Shown in pieces: positions 1 to 9,043 of a stretch of 57,502 nt of DNA. A program made the translations under genes and the position numbers. The stretch comes from DASZOC01 sp035550975 (GTDB taxonomy: Bacteria; Actinomycetota; CADDZG01; WHSQ01), in assembly GCA_035550975.1 (NCBI GenBank), contig DASZOC010000082.1:1-57502 (forward strand). Direction: 5' to 3'. Position 1 is the first letter of the stretch. Each line of letters opens with the position of its first letter. The notes beneath the pieces are model-generated. The model was given only the letters and a program-made list of their open reading frames with translations. It was not told the origin of the DNA and did no database searches.

Positions 1-69
1 GTTGCGGGGACGGCCCGCAACCGACCGGGACAGGCCGCCACGTCCCGCAGGGATGACCGCGGGCGGGAC
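1..69 (-). terminator. Two hairpins downstream of pheA, possible terminator
   Basis: Two inverted repeats lie just past the pheA stop. One pairs 1-8 with 14-21 (8 bp, 5-nt loop); the other pairs 42-48 with 63-69 (7 bp, 14-nt loop) and abuts the stop codon. Neither is followed by a T-run, so this would be a U-less terminator or an mRNA-stabilising structure. The window edge prevents judging what lies beyond. Confidence 0.4.
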
Positions 70-917
70 CTACCGGGGGAGGCCGGAGGCGTAGGTGCCT
101 AGGAGGCGGGTGAAGGTCGCGTGCTCGCTCACCTCGGCCAACGCCTCGACCATCACCGGCTCGGTCGCCGGCGCCTCCACGTCCACGTAGAAGACGTACT
201 CCCACGGCCTGCCGCCGCGGGGACGCGACTCGAGCTTCGAGAGGCTCAGGTGCCGCTCGGCGAAAGCACCCAGGCAGCGATAGAGCGAACCCGACACGTG
301 ACCGACGCCGAACACGAGCGATGACTTGTCGGGCTCGGCCAGAGCCTGCGGGTCGCGTGCGATCGCACCGAAGCGGGTGTAGTTGTCTGGGTACGTCTGG
401 ATGCGTTCCGCGAGCAGCTCCAACCCGTAGAGCTCTGCCGCACGACGCGATGCGATCGCCGCAGTTCGCTCGATCTTGTCTTCGAAGATCCGCTTCGCGG
501 CCCCCGCCGTGTCGTACTCGGCGCGCACGCGGACGTCGAGGGCGGAGAGGAACTCCTCGGACTGCGCGACCGCCTGGGGATGCGAGATGACTTCGTCTAG
601 CTCGTCGATCGAGGTCCCGGGAAGCGCCATCAGACAGTGATCCACTCGAACGACGATCTCGCCGACGAGGTGCAGGCCGTGTTTGAGGAAGAGGTCGTAG
701 GTCTCGTTGATGCTGCCCGCCTGCGAGTTGTCCATCGGCACGAGACCGCGATCGGCCCGTCCGACCTCGACGGCTTCGAAGACCTTGCGGATCGACGGAA
801 GCGGGATGCGGTCGGCGCGAGGGAACAGATCGATAACGCCTTGTTCCGAATACGCGCCTGCCTCACCCTGATATCGACGACCGAACGATCGTGGTCCACG
901 ACGCCATCGTCGCGCAC
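70..917 (-). CDS. pheA: Prephenate dehydratase, with an apparent 1-nt frameshift near the start
   Basis: Converts prephenate to phenylpyruvate in phenylalanine synthesis (cytoplasmic). The body shows the catalytic TRF motif in YTRFGAIARD, followed by a C-terminal ACT regulatory domain with the Phe-binding ESRP motif. The in-frame GTG at 741 lies after VEVGRADRGLVP and would delete about 50 conserved residues, including YQGEAGAYSEQ. That upstream part is open back to 960 but has no ATG, GTG or TTG. A different frame, starting at GTG 917 or GTG 899, reads DHDRSVV and would join YQGEAGAYSEQ exactly if one base were inserted at about 874-875 (VV-A-YQGE is the family pattern). I therefore read one gene with a single-base deletion, real or a sequencing error. 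Function is certain; the N-terminus is not. Confidence 0.8.
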
Positions 918-1046
918 CTCGGCACCAGGACCCGCGTTCCGCTACGCGTTCCGCTACGGCTCACCAGCGTTCAGCTATCGTCGCAGCGATGAGGATCAGC
1001 AGTCGACAGCGCACCCCGAGGTCGCCGGCGGGCTCGCGGTGAGCCG

Positions 1047-2780
1047 GTGACGCCTCGACAGCGCAACCGCGACGGCGAGGCCGCCGCGAGCTCTCTGCAC
1101 GGGCTGCTCGACCAGTTCGTCGGGTTGACGAGCCTGCGGGAACCGGAAGAGATCCTGCAGCGGACCGTCGACGTCGCGCGCCTCGCGACGCGTGCACGCT
1201 ACGGCGCCGCAGTGTCGCTCGCCGACGGCGCCATCCAGCATTTCGTCTTCGAAGGCCTGACGCAGAGTGAAGTCGATGCGCTGCCACATCTCCCGCGCGG
1301 GGAAGGCATGCTCGGCGCCGTGCTCGAGGAGCGAACACCTATCAGGCGCGACCGGCTCCAGGACGACCCCCGGTCGGTCGGGTTCCCTCTCAACCACGTT
1401 CCGATGCGCGCCTTCCTGGGGGTCCCGATCGAGTCCGCCGAGCGGCTTCAGGGCGCGATCTATCTAACGAAGCCGCCCGGGCACGGCACGTTCAGCGAAG
1501 AGGACGAGTTCTTCCTCGTCACGCTCGCGAGCCAGACCGCGGTTGCTCTGGACAACGCGTACCTGATCGGCGAGCTACGACAGCAGCGCGCCATCACGGA
1601 GCTGCTCGAGCGTGTGGCCGTCGCATCGAACGAAGCAAGCGATGTTCCGACCGCCCTGCAGAAGGCGCTCGACGAGGTGTGCGCCTATACGGGGTGGCCC
1701 GTTGGACACGCGTTCCTGTTGGACCGCGAGACGAACGAGTTGGTCTCGAGTGGCATCTGGCGCCTGCCGGACGCAACGACGTTCGCTCCGTTAGTAGACG
1801 CGACCGCTTCTACGCGCCTCGCGCCTGGTGACGGCATCCCGGGCCAGGTCCTCGCGGAGAAGAGGGCGGTCTGGGCCGACGACCTCTCGCAGAACCCACG
1901 GTTCCGGCGGCAGGAGGCTGCAGCCGCGACCGGGATCGGCACATGTCTCGGGTTCCCGATCTTCGTCGAGTCGGAGGTCGTCGGCGTCCTGGAGTTCTTC
2001 GTCCTCGGCACGAAGGAATGCGACGAGTCGTTGCTCGAGGTCGGCACCAACATCGGGACACAGCTGGGGCGTGTGATCGAGCGGACGCGGATCGAAGAAG
2101 GACTGCGCTCCCTCGACCAAGCGCGCAGCGAGTTCGTAGCCAATGCTGCGCACGAGCTTCGGACGCCGTTGACGACGATCATGGGACTAGCCGAGATCCT
2201 GACGAGCTCGCGGACGCCTCTGACAGAGGAGCAGATCGCGGAATCGATGCGATTGCTCAAGCGCCAGGGCGAGCGGGTGGGGACGCTGCTGACGAATCTT
2301 CTCGATTACTCACGGGTCGAGGCCGGTTCGGCGATCATCGACCTGAAGCCCGTCGACGTGCAGAGCGCGGTACGTCGCGGCCTCGATGCGGCACCCGCGC
2401 CGGACGGGGTGGACGTGCGGTGCGACATCGACGGAGCGGGATCCGTCATGGCCGACGACGTGCGGCTCGAGCAGATCCTCGTGAACCTGTTGACGAACGC
2501 GTACCGCTACGGGGGCCCGCACATCACGATCGCGGCATCCCGTGCTGGTTCGGACACGTTCATCGAAGTGAGCGACGACGGTGACGGCATCGAGGCGAGC
2601 CTGCTCCCACACCTGTTCGACCCTTTCACCCGTGGGGCTTCGACCCAGTCGATAACCGGGTCCGGACTTGGCCTGGCGATCGTGAAGCGCCTGGTGGAAT
2701 CGTTCGGCGGGACGATCTCCTGTGATAGCCGGAGGGAGGAGGGAACGACCTTCCGGATCGAGCTCCAGACCGCGGGTTAG
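1047..2780 (+). CDS. Sensor histidine kinase with two GAF domains
   Basis: 577-residue cytoplasmic kinase with no membrane segment. GAF domains span about 22-175 and 185-350. The HisKA dimerisation helix follows with the H-box AAHELRTP (phospho-acceptor His369), then a HATPase_c domain with N-box NLLTNAYRYG (about 480), G1 DDGDGI (510-515) and G2 GSGLGLAI (538-545). The start is GTG. Soluble GAF kinases usually sense a small ligand, redox state or light; no Cys or His chromophore motif is obvious. No response regulator lies nearby, so it is an orphan whose target is unknown. Its stop overlaps that of the convergent UbiB-family gene by 4 nt (TTAG). Confidence 0.9.
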   Translation: MTPRQRNRDGEAAASSLHGLLDQFVGLTSLREPEEILQRTVDVARLATRARYGAAVSLADGAIQHFVFEGLTQSEVDALPHLPRGEGMLGAVLEERTPIRRDRLQDDPRSVGFPLNHVPMRAFLGVPIESAERLQGAIYLTKPPGHGTFSEEDEFFLVTLASQTAVALDNAYLIGELRQQRAITELLERVAVASNEASDVPTALQKALDEVCAYTGWPVGHAFLLDRETNELVSSGIWRLPDATTFAPLVDATASTRLAPGDGIPGQVLAEKRAVWADDLSQNPRFRRQEAAAATGIGTCLGFPIFVESEVVGVLEFFVLGTKECDESLLEVGTNIGTQLGRVIERTRIEEGLRSLDQARSEFVANAAHELRTPLTTIMGLAEILTSSRTPLTEEQIAESMRLLKRQGERVGTLLTNLLDYSRVEAGSAIIDLKPVDVQSAVRRGLDAAPAPDGVDVRCDIDGAGSVMADDVRLEQILVNLLTNAYRYGGPHITIAASRAGSDTFIEVSDDGDGIEASLLPHLFDPFTRGASTQSITGSGLGLAIVKRLVESFGGTISCDSRREEGTTFRIELQTAG

Positions 2781-4198
2781 CCCGGTTCCATCTCCGCCGA
2801 CGGTTTCACTTCCGGATGCGTCTCGGCCAACCACGCCTGATCCTTCTTCCCGAGCGGCGTCTTCGACGGTTCGCCGAACCACAACTCGCGCGCCATGGCC
2901 TGCCAGTTCGCCGACGCCTCCAGCCGCGCGAGCAGCGACGCGACCCCGAACGACATCCGGTTGAACGTGACCATCACGCCGGGCACACCGACCTTGCGCA
3001 GCGCTTGAAACGCGGGCGACCTGGGGTCGAAACCCGCCGCGGCTATCGCCTGAACCATCGGCGGGTCGATCTTGACGACGTCGTCGGTCAGCATCGGTGT
3101 GTTCAAGGCCCGCATGTGGTCCCACACGGCAGCAACATCGGGAGTCCGCGGATTCAAGACGCCCAGACCCTCGAGAGCAGCGCGACCGCGGTCTCGGTCG
3201 TCGGCGACGAGCGCGCGCCCGAGCTCCACGAACAGCGCCAGCGTCCCGGGATCGATCGCACGTACCAACCCGAAGTCCAAGAAGGCCACCTTCCCGCGCG
3301 GTAGGAGAAGGTAGTTGCCCGGGTGCGGATCCGCCGAGAACAGCAGGAAGCGATTGAAGCTCCCGAAGAAGAAGCGGTAGAGGATCTCGCCGAGACGGTC
3401 CTTCTCCGCCTGGTCCCATTCCATCGCGGTGAGGAAGGGCTTGCCCTTGATGAACTCCTGGGTGATCACGCGCGTCCGGCAGTACTCGGGGAACACCTTC
3501 GGGATCACGACGAAGGGATGGTCCCGCCACAGCTCGGCGAAACGCGCCTGGTTCGTCGCTTCCCTGCGGTAGTCGAGCTCTTCGAGCACGCGGTCCTTCA
3601 CCTCGGCCGCAACTTCCTTCGGATCCAGGTTCGGAGCGATCGCGACCGAGATCTTGGCCATCGCGGACACGTTCTTCAGATCGGACCGGACCGCGTCGTC
3701 TACTCCCGGGTATTGCACCTTGACCGCAACCTCTTCGCCCGAGTGAAGGGTTGCCTTGTGGACCTGACCTATCGAGGCCGACGCCACCGGCTCGTCCTGG
3801 AACGAGGCGAAGACCTCGTCGACGGGGCGGCCGAACTCCTGCTTGATGACCGAACGAGAAGCCTCGGGATCCATAGGAGGAGCCGAGCTCTGCAACATCG
3901 TCAACGCGTCGCGATACGTGGACAGATACTCGCCGGGGGCCGCGAACTCGTAGAACGAAGCCAGCTGACCGACCTTCATAGCGGCGCCTTTCATCTCGCC
4001 GAGCATGTCGACGAGCTGTTTCGCCGTCTGCTGGTGGAAGCCGTCGAGGAACTCCTGCGCGCGCTCGGGGGCCGCGAACGAACGGGCGCGCGTGCCTACG
4101 AACCGAGCGGCGCTACGACTCGTCTGGCCGGCCATTCTCGCTCCGCGCTGGAGCCACCCGCTCGGTAACACGTCTTTCTTCTTCGGATCGTCCGACAT
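2777..4198 (-). CDS. UbiB/AarF/ABC1 family atypical kinase
   Basis: 473 residues with the family hallmarks: KxGQ motif (K75-Q78, in AAMKVGQLAS), the Ala-rich loop ASASIGQVH (139-147) replacing a P-loop, VAVK Lys160, catalytic DPHPGN (290-295) and DFG-like FLDFGLVR. The family supports isoprenoid-quinone synthesis or lipid homeostasis as an ATPase or unorthodox kinase at the membrane. No quinone genes are adjacent, so the substrate is open. A TAGAGT -10 lies 9 nt before the ATG, suggesting a very short leader. It is divergent from the M28 gene with a 26-nt gap. Confidence 0.88.
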   Translation of the reverse strand: MSDDPKKKDVLPSGWLQRGARMAGQTSRSAARFVGTRARSFAAPERAQEFLDGFHQQTAKQLVDMLGEMKGAAMKVGQLASFYEFAAPGEYLSTYRDALTMLQSSAPPMDPEASRSVIKQEFGRPVDEVFASFQDEPVASASIGQVHKATLHSGEEVAVKVQYPGVDDAVRSDLKNVSAMAKISVAIAPNLDPKEVAAEVKDRVLEELDYRREATNQARFAELWRDHPFVVIPKVFPEYCRTRVITQEFIKGKPFLTAMEWDQAEKDRLGEILYRFFFGSFNRFLLFSADPHPGNYLLLPRGKVAFLDFGLVRAIDPGTLALFVELGRALVADDRDRGRAALEGLGVLNPRTPDVAAVWDHMRALNTPMLTDDVVKIDPPMVQAIAAAGFDPRSPAFQALRKVGVPGVMVTFNRMSFGVASLLARLEASANWQAMARELWFGEPSKTPLGKKDQAWLAETHPEVKPSAEMEPG

Positions 4199-4206
4199 GG
4201 TGCCGG

Positions 4207-4213
4207 TACTCTA
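4207..4213. promoter_or_regulatory. Candidate symmetric bidirectional -10 element
   Basis: The heptamer TACTCTA gives a TANNNT -10 on both strands: TACTCT toward the M28 gene (12 nt before its ATG) and TAGAGT toward the UbiB-family gene (9 nt before its ATG). Only 26 nt separate the two start codons, so both promoters must use this stretch and the transcripts would be nearly leaderless. Confidence 0.45.
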
Positions 4214-4224
4214 GTCGTGCCGTT

Positions 4225-5202
4225 ATGACCCCCGCGATGCACCGACCCGCCTCGACCGTCGCCGTGGCCGTGCTGTGTCTCGCTCTCGGCGGCGCGTGCG
4301 CCGGTGCGACCACCACGGGTTCCGTGAGCGAGCCCGCACAACAGGACCCCACGCCCGAACCAACGGTTACCGACGCCGCGCCGGAACAGCTCGTCGACCC
4401 CGAGATGGCGCCCTTCTCTCGTCGCCGCGCCATGCGTCACGTGCGCAACCTCGCAGGTCGTATCGGCGTGAGGGCGCGTGCCACGAAGGGCGAGCGTCGC
4501 GGAGCCACTTACGTGAAAGAGCGGTTCACGGCACTGGGGTATCGCGTCCGGATGCAGCGCTTCGACGTCGACGGACGCACGTCCCGCAACGTCGTTGCGT
4601 GGTGGCCGGGGGCTCTTCGCTATCCGATCGTTCTGGGCGGGCATATGGACACCGTCCCGTCGTCGCCGGGGGCGAACGACAACGCCTCCGGCGTCGCGGT
4701 GATCCTCGAGATCGCGCGACTCGCGCGGTATACCGAACACGCCAAGTTCCTACGGTTCGTCGCGTTCGGCTCGGAGGAGTACGGCTCCGACGGCAGGCAC
4801 CACGTCGGATCGCAGGTATACGTCAACCGCCTCGGCGACAGGGGGCGGAAGAGGCTGGCCGGCATGATCTCGGTCGATATGGTGGCCGACGGCCGGCCGC
4901 TGTTGGTGGGCAGCTTCGGCATCGGGCCTCGCGTGCTCGGGCGCATCCTTTATCGGAAACTCGAACGCGCCCATATCAACGTCGAGTACCACGTCATGTG
5001 CGACTGCTCGGACAACGGCCCCTTCGAACATGCCGGGATCCCTGGTGCCTATGCATACAGCGGGCCGGAACCCAACTATCACAGCAGCTCGGACACCGTC
5101 GGGAACCTCGTCCCGGACGACCTGGAACGTTCCGGGCGAGCCATCAGAGCGTTCGTGAAGGGCGTGGACCGGGAGCTCGTCGACCGTCTCCGCAGATACT
5201 GA
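4225..5202 (+). CDS. Secreted M28-family zinc metallopeptidase
   Basis: 325 residues. The N-terminus has a signal peptide (about 10-25) ending LGGAC; Cys25 may be lipidated, although the lipobox is imperfect. A Thr/Pro-rich linker runs to about 60. The M28 fold follows, with two-zinc ligands visible: H140 (GHMD), D152 (NDNASG), E185 next to the base E184 (GSEEYG), D218 (SVDMV) and H286 (NYHSSSD). It likely removes N-terminal amino acids from peptides outside the membrane. ATG 4237 is an alternative start. Substrate specificity cannot be read from the sequence. Confidence 0.85.
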   Translation: MTPAMHRPASTVAVAVLCLALGGACAGATTTGSVSEPAQQDPTPEPTVTDAAPEQLVDPEMAPFSRRRAMRHVRNLAGRIGVRARATKGERRGATYVKERFTALGYRVRMQRFDVDGRTSRNVVAWWPGALRYPIVLGGHMDTVPSSPGANDNASGVAVILEIARLARYTEHAKFLRFVAFGSEEYGSDGRHHVGSQVYVNRLGDRGRKRLAGMISVDMVADGRPLLVGSFGIGPRVLGRILYRKLERAHINVEYHVMCDCSDNGPFEHAGIPGAYAYSGPEPNYHSSSDTVGNLVPDDLERSGRAIRAFVKGVDRELVDRLRRY

Positions 5203-5262
5203 GCGTCTCGCCGCAGAGCGGTACCCTCAGAAGACAGCCGTCGAGCAGCAGCGGGGTCCGAA

Positions 5263-5754
5263 ATGGATGATCGAACCAACACGTTCGAGGTCGACGAGCC
5301 CGAGTCCTACGACTGGGATTACGAAGAGGTCCAACCGCGCGGCCCTCGCGTCCTGTGGGGACGCATCATGATCCTCGTCCTGCTCATGGGCGTTGCATTC
5401 TGGTTCGGCCGCGCGACCGCGCCGAAGAACGAGCTGGCGTCGGAGCTTGCCGACGCGCGGCGCGAGCTTCAGCTCGCGCAGAGCGAGATCGACGATCTGG
5501 AATCGCAGATCGCAGCGCGCCCCCTCGAGGAAGAGATAGCCGAGCCGACGCCCGAACCGACCGTGGAGAGAACGGGCCGCGCCGAGGCGAAGCAGCGAAC
5601 GTATGTCGTGAGGTCCGGTGACACTCTGCTCGAGCTCGCGCAGAGGTTCTATGGGGATAGCTCGCTCGACGACCTCATCGCAGAGGCGAACGGTATCGAA
5701 GACCCGACGGAGCTAAGACCGGGTGACGAGCTCGTGATCCCTCCCCCGCCCTAG
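5263..5754 (+). CDS. Membrane-anchored LysM domain protein
   Basis: 163 residues: an acidic cytoplasmic N-terminus, one transmembrane helix at about 34-49, a Glu/Leu-rich likely coiled coil (55-87), a Pro/Glu linker and a C-terminal LysM domain (112-160; YVVRSGDTLLELAQRFYG). LysM binds GlcNAc in peptidoglycan, so this probably tethers the membrane to the wall. A GGGG-type ribosome site precedes the ATG. Its TAG stop lies in the palindrome CTAG, which is also the stop of the convergent tgpA. Confidence 0.8.
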   Translation: MDDRTNTFEVDEPESYDWDYEEVQPRGPRVLWGRIMILVLLMGVAFWFGRATAPKNELASELADARRELQLAQSEIDDLESQIAARPLEEEIAEPTPEPTVERTGRAEAKQRTYVVRSGDTLLELAQRFYGDSSLDDLIAEANGIEDPTELRPGDELVIPPPP

Positions 5755-7880
5755 CTACCGCGGTCGGAGCTCACCAACTCGTCGCGCAGTTTCGTAAACG
5801 TGTCGACGGCCGCCGCCGTCTCCTCCCACGACGGAGGCTCAGAGGCGTAACGCTCCCGCTCGAACGCGCGCAGTGCCGCGGATGCGTCGCGGTCCGCGCC
5901 CGTCGTACGACGGAGCAGCTCGGCAGCCGTCTCGGAAGGCGCACGCGGCCGGTGGCGCGCCGCGGCGGCGGACTCGTACCGTGCCAGAGCACGCGTGATC
6001 GGCCCCCACGCCTCGACCGAGACCGGCGCCCGCTGCTTGCGCGTCGGACGCAGCTTCCGCCGCGCGATCCAGGCGCCGACGAGGATGGTCGCGATCAGGA
6101 CGTATCCGATCGCGTCGCGCGCGCCTCGCCCCAGCCCCTCCGGAAGGACATCCCCGAGCTTGGAGACCGCCGCACGCACGAGCCGGGCGAGCGGGAACAG
6201 GTCCGCCGCCTGCATCGTCGCCGGCGGGACGTCGAAGGTCGGGTCGAACTCGTACCACCCGTTGCGCGGGAACCAGACCTCGACCCAGCTGTGGGCGTCG
6301 CTCGCCCGGACCTCGTAGTAGCCGGTCAGCGGGTTCCTCGTCCCGGGCGTGTATCCGGCGGCAACACGGGCCGGGATCCCTAGGGTACGAAGCATGACGG
6401 CCGTCGCCGAGGCGAATTGCTCGCAGAAGCCGACATCGGTGTCGAAGAGGAAATGGTCTACGGCATCCTGCCCCGCCGGCGGCACCGGAGAGTCGATCGA
6501 GTACCTGTAGTTGTCGCGCAGGTAGCGTTCGATCGCTCGTACCTTGTCGATATCGGTGCCCGCACCCGCAGTGATCCGGCGAGCCAGCGCTGCAACACGC
6601 GCCGGAAGATCGTCGGGCAGCTGCAGGTAACGCGCGATGTTCTCCGGTGGCTCTACGTGCGGAAGCTTCCGTAGCTCCTCGTCGGTCGCGGCCCCCCGAG
6701 TGGACACGACGCTATAGACGGTTCCGGGCGTCAGGGTCGAGTCGGTTCGAAGGCCGCCGAGCTCGTCGATCCTTACGCCACCGTCGTACCAGACGGCATC
6801 GGGCTGACCGGCGGCGAAGATGACGCTCGCCAGCTCTTGTTCTATATAGAAGGTCTGGCTCACGGTCTGGCGGGGGCCGAGGCTTCGGAACTCGATCGGA
6901 TACGGGAACGGCGGATCGTCGCCGAGCGAGGTCGCGGTCGCCTCGTCGCCAACCCACGCGACGCCGTCGTAGGTCTCGAAGACGATGCCGCGCCACATCG
7001 CAGGATCAGAGGCTCTCACGCGCATCACGAGCTCGTCGGACAGGTCGCCGCGGACGCGGAGGTCCATCCTGTCGGAGAACGCGTAGTACGACGATGCAGC
7101 ACCGCGGCTCGCTGGCGATCCGGAGCCGAACCCGGGGTTCGCTACACCTCCGCCACCGAAGAAGCCCGCCCCGCCGCCGACGGAGAACGGCAGGGCCAGC
7201 GTGCGAACTCCACTCGGCTGCGGGATGACCAGGAACAACACGACACCCGCGACGACCGTGAGGGCGACGGCGCGCAGGATCTCTCGAAGGGCCGGGATAC
7301 GCGACAAACCTCCCGCGCTCGGTCGCGGGACGGCGGCCCACGCGGCGACCTTCTCGTCTACCTCGGAGCGGTGGGTCAGCGCGAGAGACGCGACGACGAG
7401 CCCGATGTAGGGCACGAGGAACACCACGAGCCTGAGGTCCTGCGAGATCGACCCCGCTACCGCCATCAGCGTCAAAGACGACCCCAGCGAGAAGTTGAGG
7501 TCCTTTCGCGCGGGCAGGTCGAAGCCGTGGATCACCTGCACCCACAGGAACAGCTCCGCTAGCGGGAATCGGACCTCGTCGAGCGTCGCGACGCCCGTCA
7601 GCTGCCCGAGGAAGCGGAAGAGCGCGAACAAAGCGGCTACCGTCAACGCGATCTTGATGTGCCAGTTGTCCTTCGCCCGGCGCCGGTAAGACACCCAGTA
7701 GGCGAGCGGCAGCGCCACCGTCAGAAGCGCTGCCGTCGACAGCGAGACCGCCCGCTCTGCGACGAGGGCGAGGGCCGCAACCATGACCGCCCCGAGAACG
7801 CACGCCCGAAGAGCTACGGAGTCCTCCGGCCGGCGGGTCGCGTTCGCTTTGCGAACGATCTCGATCAGCCCGCCAGGCAC
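5751..7880 (-). CDS. TgpA-type membrane transglutaminase-like protein (DUF3488/DUF4129)
   Basis: 709 residues. An N-terminal multi-helix membrane region (about 24-221) precedes an extracytoplasmic transglutaminase core with triad Cys486 (GFCEQFA), His530 (DAHSWVE) and Asp546 (EFDPTF). One more helix (about 590-606) and a cytoplasmic DUF4129-like tail end the protein. It is the third gene of moxR-DUF58-tgpA; its GTG start overlaps the DUF58 stop by 16 nt, implying coupled translation. Papain-like transglutaminase-fold proteins cross-link or cleave peptides; the physiological role in actinobacteria is not established. Confidence 0.85.
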   Translation of the reverse strand: MPGGLIEIVRKANATRRPEDSVALRACVLGAVMVAALALVAERAVSLSTAALLTVALPLAYWVSYRRRAKDNWHIKIALTVAALFALFRFLGQLTGVATLDEVRFPLAELFLWVQVIHGFDLPARKDLNFSLGSSLTLMAVAGSISQDLRLVVFLVPYIGLVVASLALTHRSEVDEKVAAWAAVPRPSAGGLSRIPALREILRAVALTVVAGVVLFLVIPQPSGVRTLALPFSVGGGAGFFGGGGVANPGFGSGSPASRGAASSYYAFSDRMDLRVRGDLSDELVMRVRASDPAMWRGIVFETYDGVAWVGDEATATSLGDDPPFPYPIEFRSLGPRQTVSQTFYIEQELASVIFAAGQPDAVWYDGGVRIDELGGLRTDSTLTPGTVYSVVSTRGAATDEELRKLPHVEPPENIARYLQLPDDLPARVAALARRITAGAGTDIDKVRAIERYLRDNYRYSIDSPVPPAGQDAVDHFLFDTDVGFCEQFASATAVMLRTLGIPARVAAGYTPGTRNPLTGYYEVRASDAHSWVEVWFPRNGWYEFDPTFDVPPATMQAADLFPLARLVRAAVSKLGDVLPEGLGRGARDAIGYVLIATILVGAWIARRKLRPTRKQRAPVSVEAWGPITRALARYESAAAARHRPRAPSETAAELLRRTTGADRDASAALRAFERERYASEPPSWEETAAAVDTFTKLRDELVSSDRGS

Positions 7881-9043
7881 GTCTCCAGCTCCCGGTCGGC
7901 GCGCAACACGCGCATGTGTTCGCCCGCGACCGCGACATCGTCGAAGGTCGCGCGGTGCCGCTTGTCCCAGCTCGCCGACTGGGCGACGATCAGCAACGCG
8001 TGGCTTCCCCGCTGGCGCAACGAGCGGAGCGCGGCGGCGACCGACGATCCGGTCTCGCCCGCGTCACTCGAGACGACGATCACGGTCGCGCCGTCTCCCA
8101 GTGCATCATGGGCAGCGTCGATCGCTGCATCGAGCGGCGCGTCGACCGGCTGGAGGGCGGCCAGCCACCCGAGCAGGTCGTGCGGGGACGGTTCGGCCAA
8201 ACGCTCGACCCCGTCCCGGCCCGGCTGCACTACATAGATCGAATGTCCGGCATCGAGAGCATGAAGACCGATGCTCGCTGCGGCTGAGACCAGCGTCTCG
8301 AACGACGACTCGGGTCCGTCACCGTGGTCTGCTCCGGCAAGCACGATCCCGATCCGCGCCGATACCTCCCGTTCGTACTCGCGCACGATCAGCTTCGACG
8401 CACGCGCCGTCGATCGCCAGTGGACGCTCCGCAGTGGATCTCCAGGCCGGTACTCGCGGATGCCCATGTACTCCTGGCCGGCGCCCGCCATCGGCCGTTC
8501 CTCCGGGTTGTCCGTTGCTGCTGCAGACGGATCGATCAGAGGGAACGACCGCAGATCGACCCATCGCGGCACGACCGTCAGGTCTACGGGCACGACCTGG
8601 CGTCGCCTCGACCGCACGAGCCCGAACGGAGCTCCGCTCGTCATGGTGATCCGTCCCTCGGCAAACACGCCGCGTCGCAGCGCGCCGCGGACCAGCTCGA
8701 CGTGCGCCGTCGCGTTTCCGGGGAGTCTCTCGCATCCGACCGTGGCCGGAGCGAAAGCGTCGAGCTCGTCGGAGACGACGAACATCGGAACGCTGGAAGA
8801 CGATCGGTTCCGCAGGCTGAAACCCGCGCTCACTTCGTCTCCTACCCGCACCCTCCGCGGAGCCGCGCGTTCGACTTCTACCGAGCCGAGCCGGTGACGA
8901 ACCACCAGCGACCCACCGACCAGGCCGAGAGCTCCCGCGGCGAGCACGAAGAGCCATCCGGCCTGGGCGGTGACGCCTGCGAGTATCAACAACGTTCCGG
9001 CGCCCGCCACCACGGCCGCCCGGCGGGTCGGGAAACGGGTCAT
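7865..9043 (-). CDS. DUF58 domain protein (MoxR-associated)
   Basis: 392 residues from the ATG at 9043, chosen because it makes an ATGA overlap with the moxR stop and places two hydrophobic helices (about 8-45) at the N-terminus. An upstream in-frame start would sit inside moxR and add an Arg-rich out-of-family leader. The conserved DUF58 core is clear around GIREYRPGDPLRSVHWRSTA. The C-terminal part (with TVIVVSSDAGETGSS) looks like a von Willebrand A-type fold, the usual partner domain for MoxR ATPases. The set is probably a membrane-linked chaperone or assembly unit for the transglutaminase-like protein. Confidence 0.85.
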   Translation of the reverse strand: MTRFPTRRAAVVAGAGTLLILAGVTAQAGWLFVLAAGALGLVGGSLVVRHRLGSVEVERAAPRRVRVGDEVSAGFSLRNRSSSSVPMFVVSDELDAFAPATVGCERLPGNATAHVELVRGALRRGVFAEGRITMTSGAPFGLVRSRRRQVVPVDLTVVPRWVDLRSFPLIDPSAAATDNPEERPMAGAGQEYMGIREYRPGDPLRSVHWRSTARASKLIVREYEREVSARIGIVLAGADHGDGPESSFETLVSAAASIGLHALDAGHSIYVVQPGRDGVERLAEPSPHDLLGWLAALQPVDAPLDAAIDAAHDALGDGATVIVVSSDAGETGSSVAAALRSLRQRGSHALLIVAQSASWDKRHRATFDDVAVAGEHMRVLRADRELETCLAG

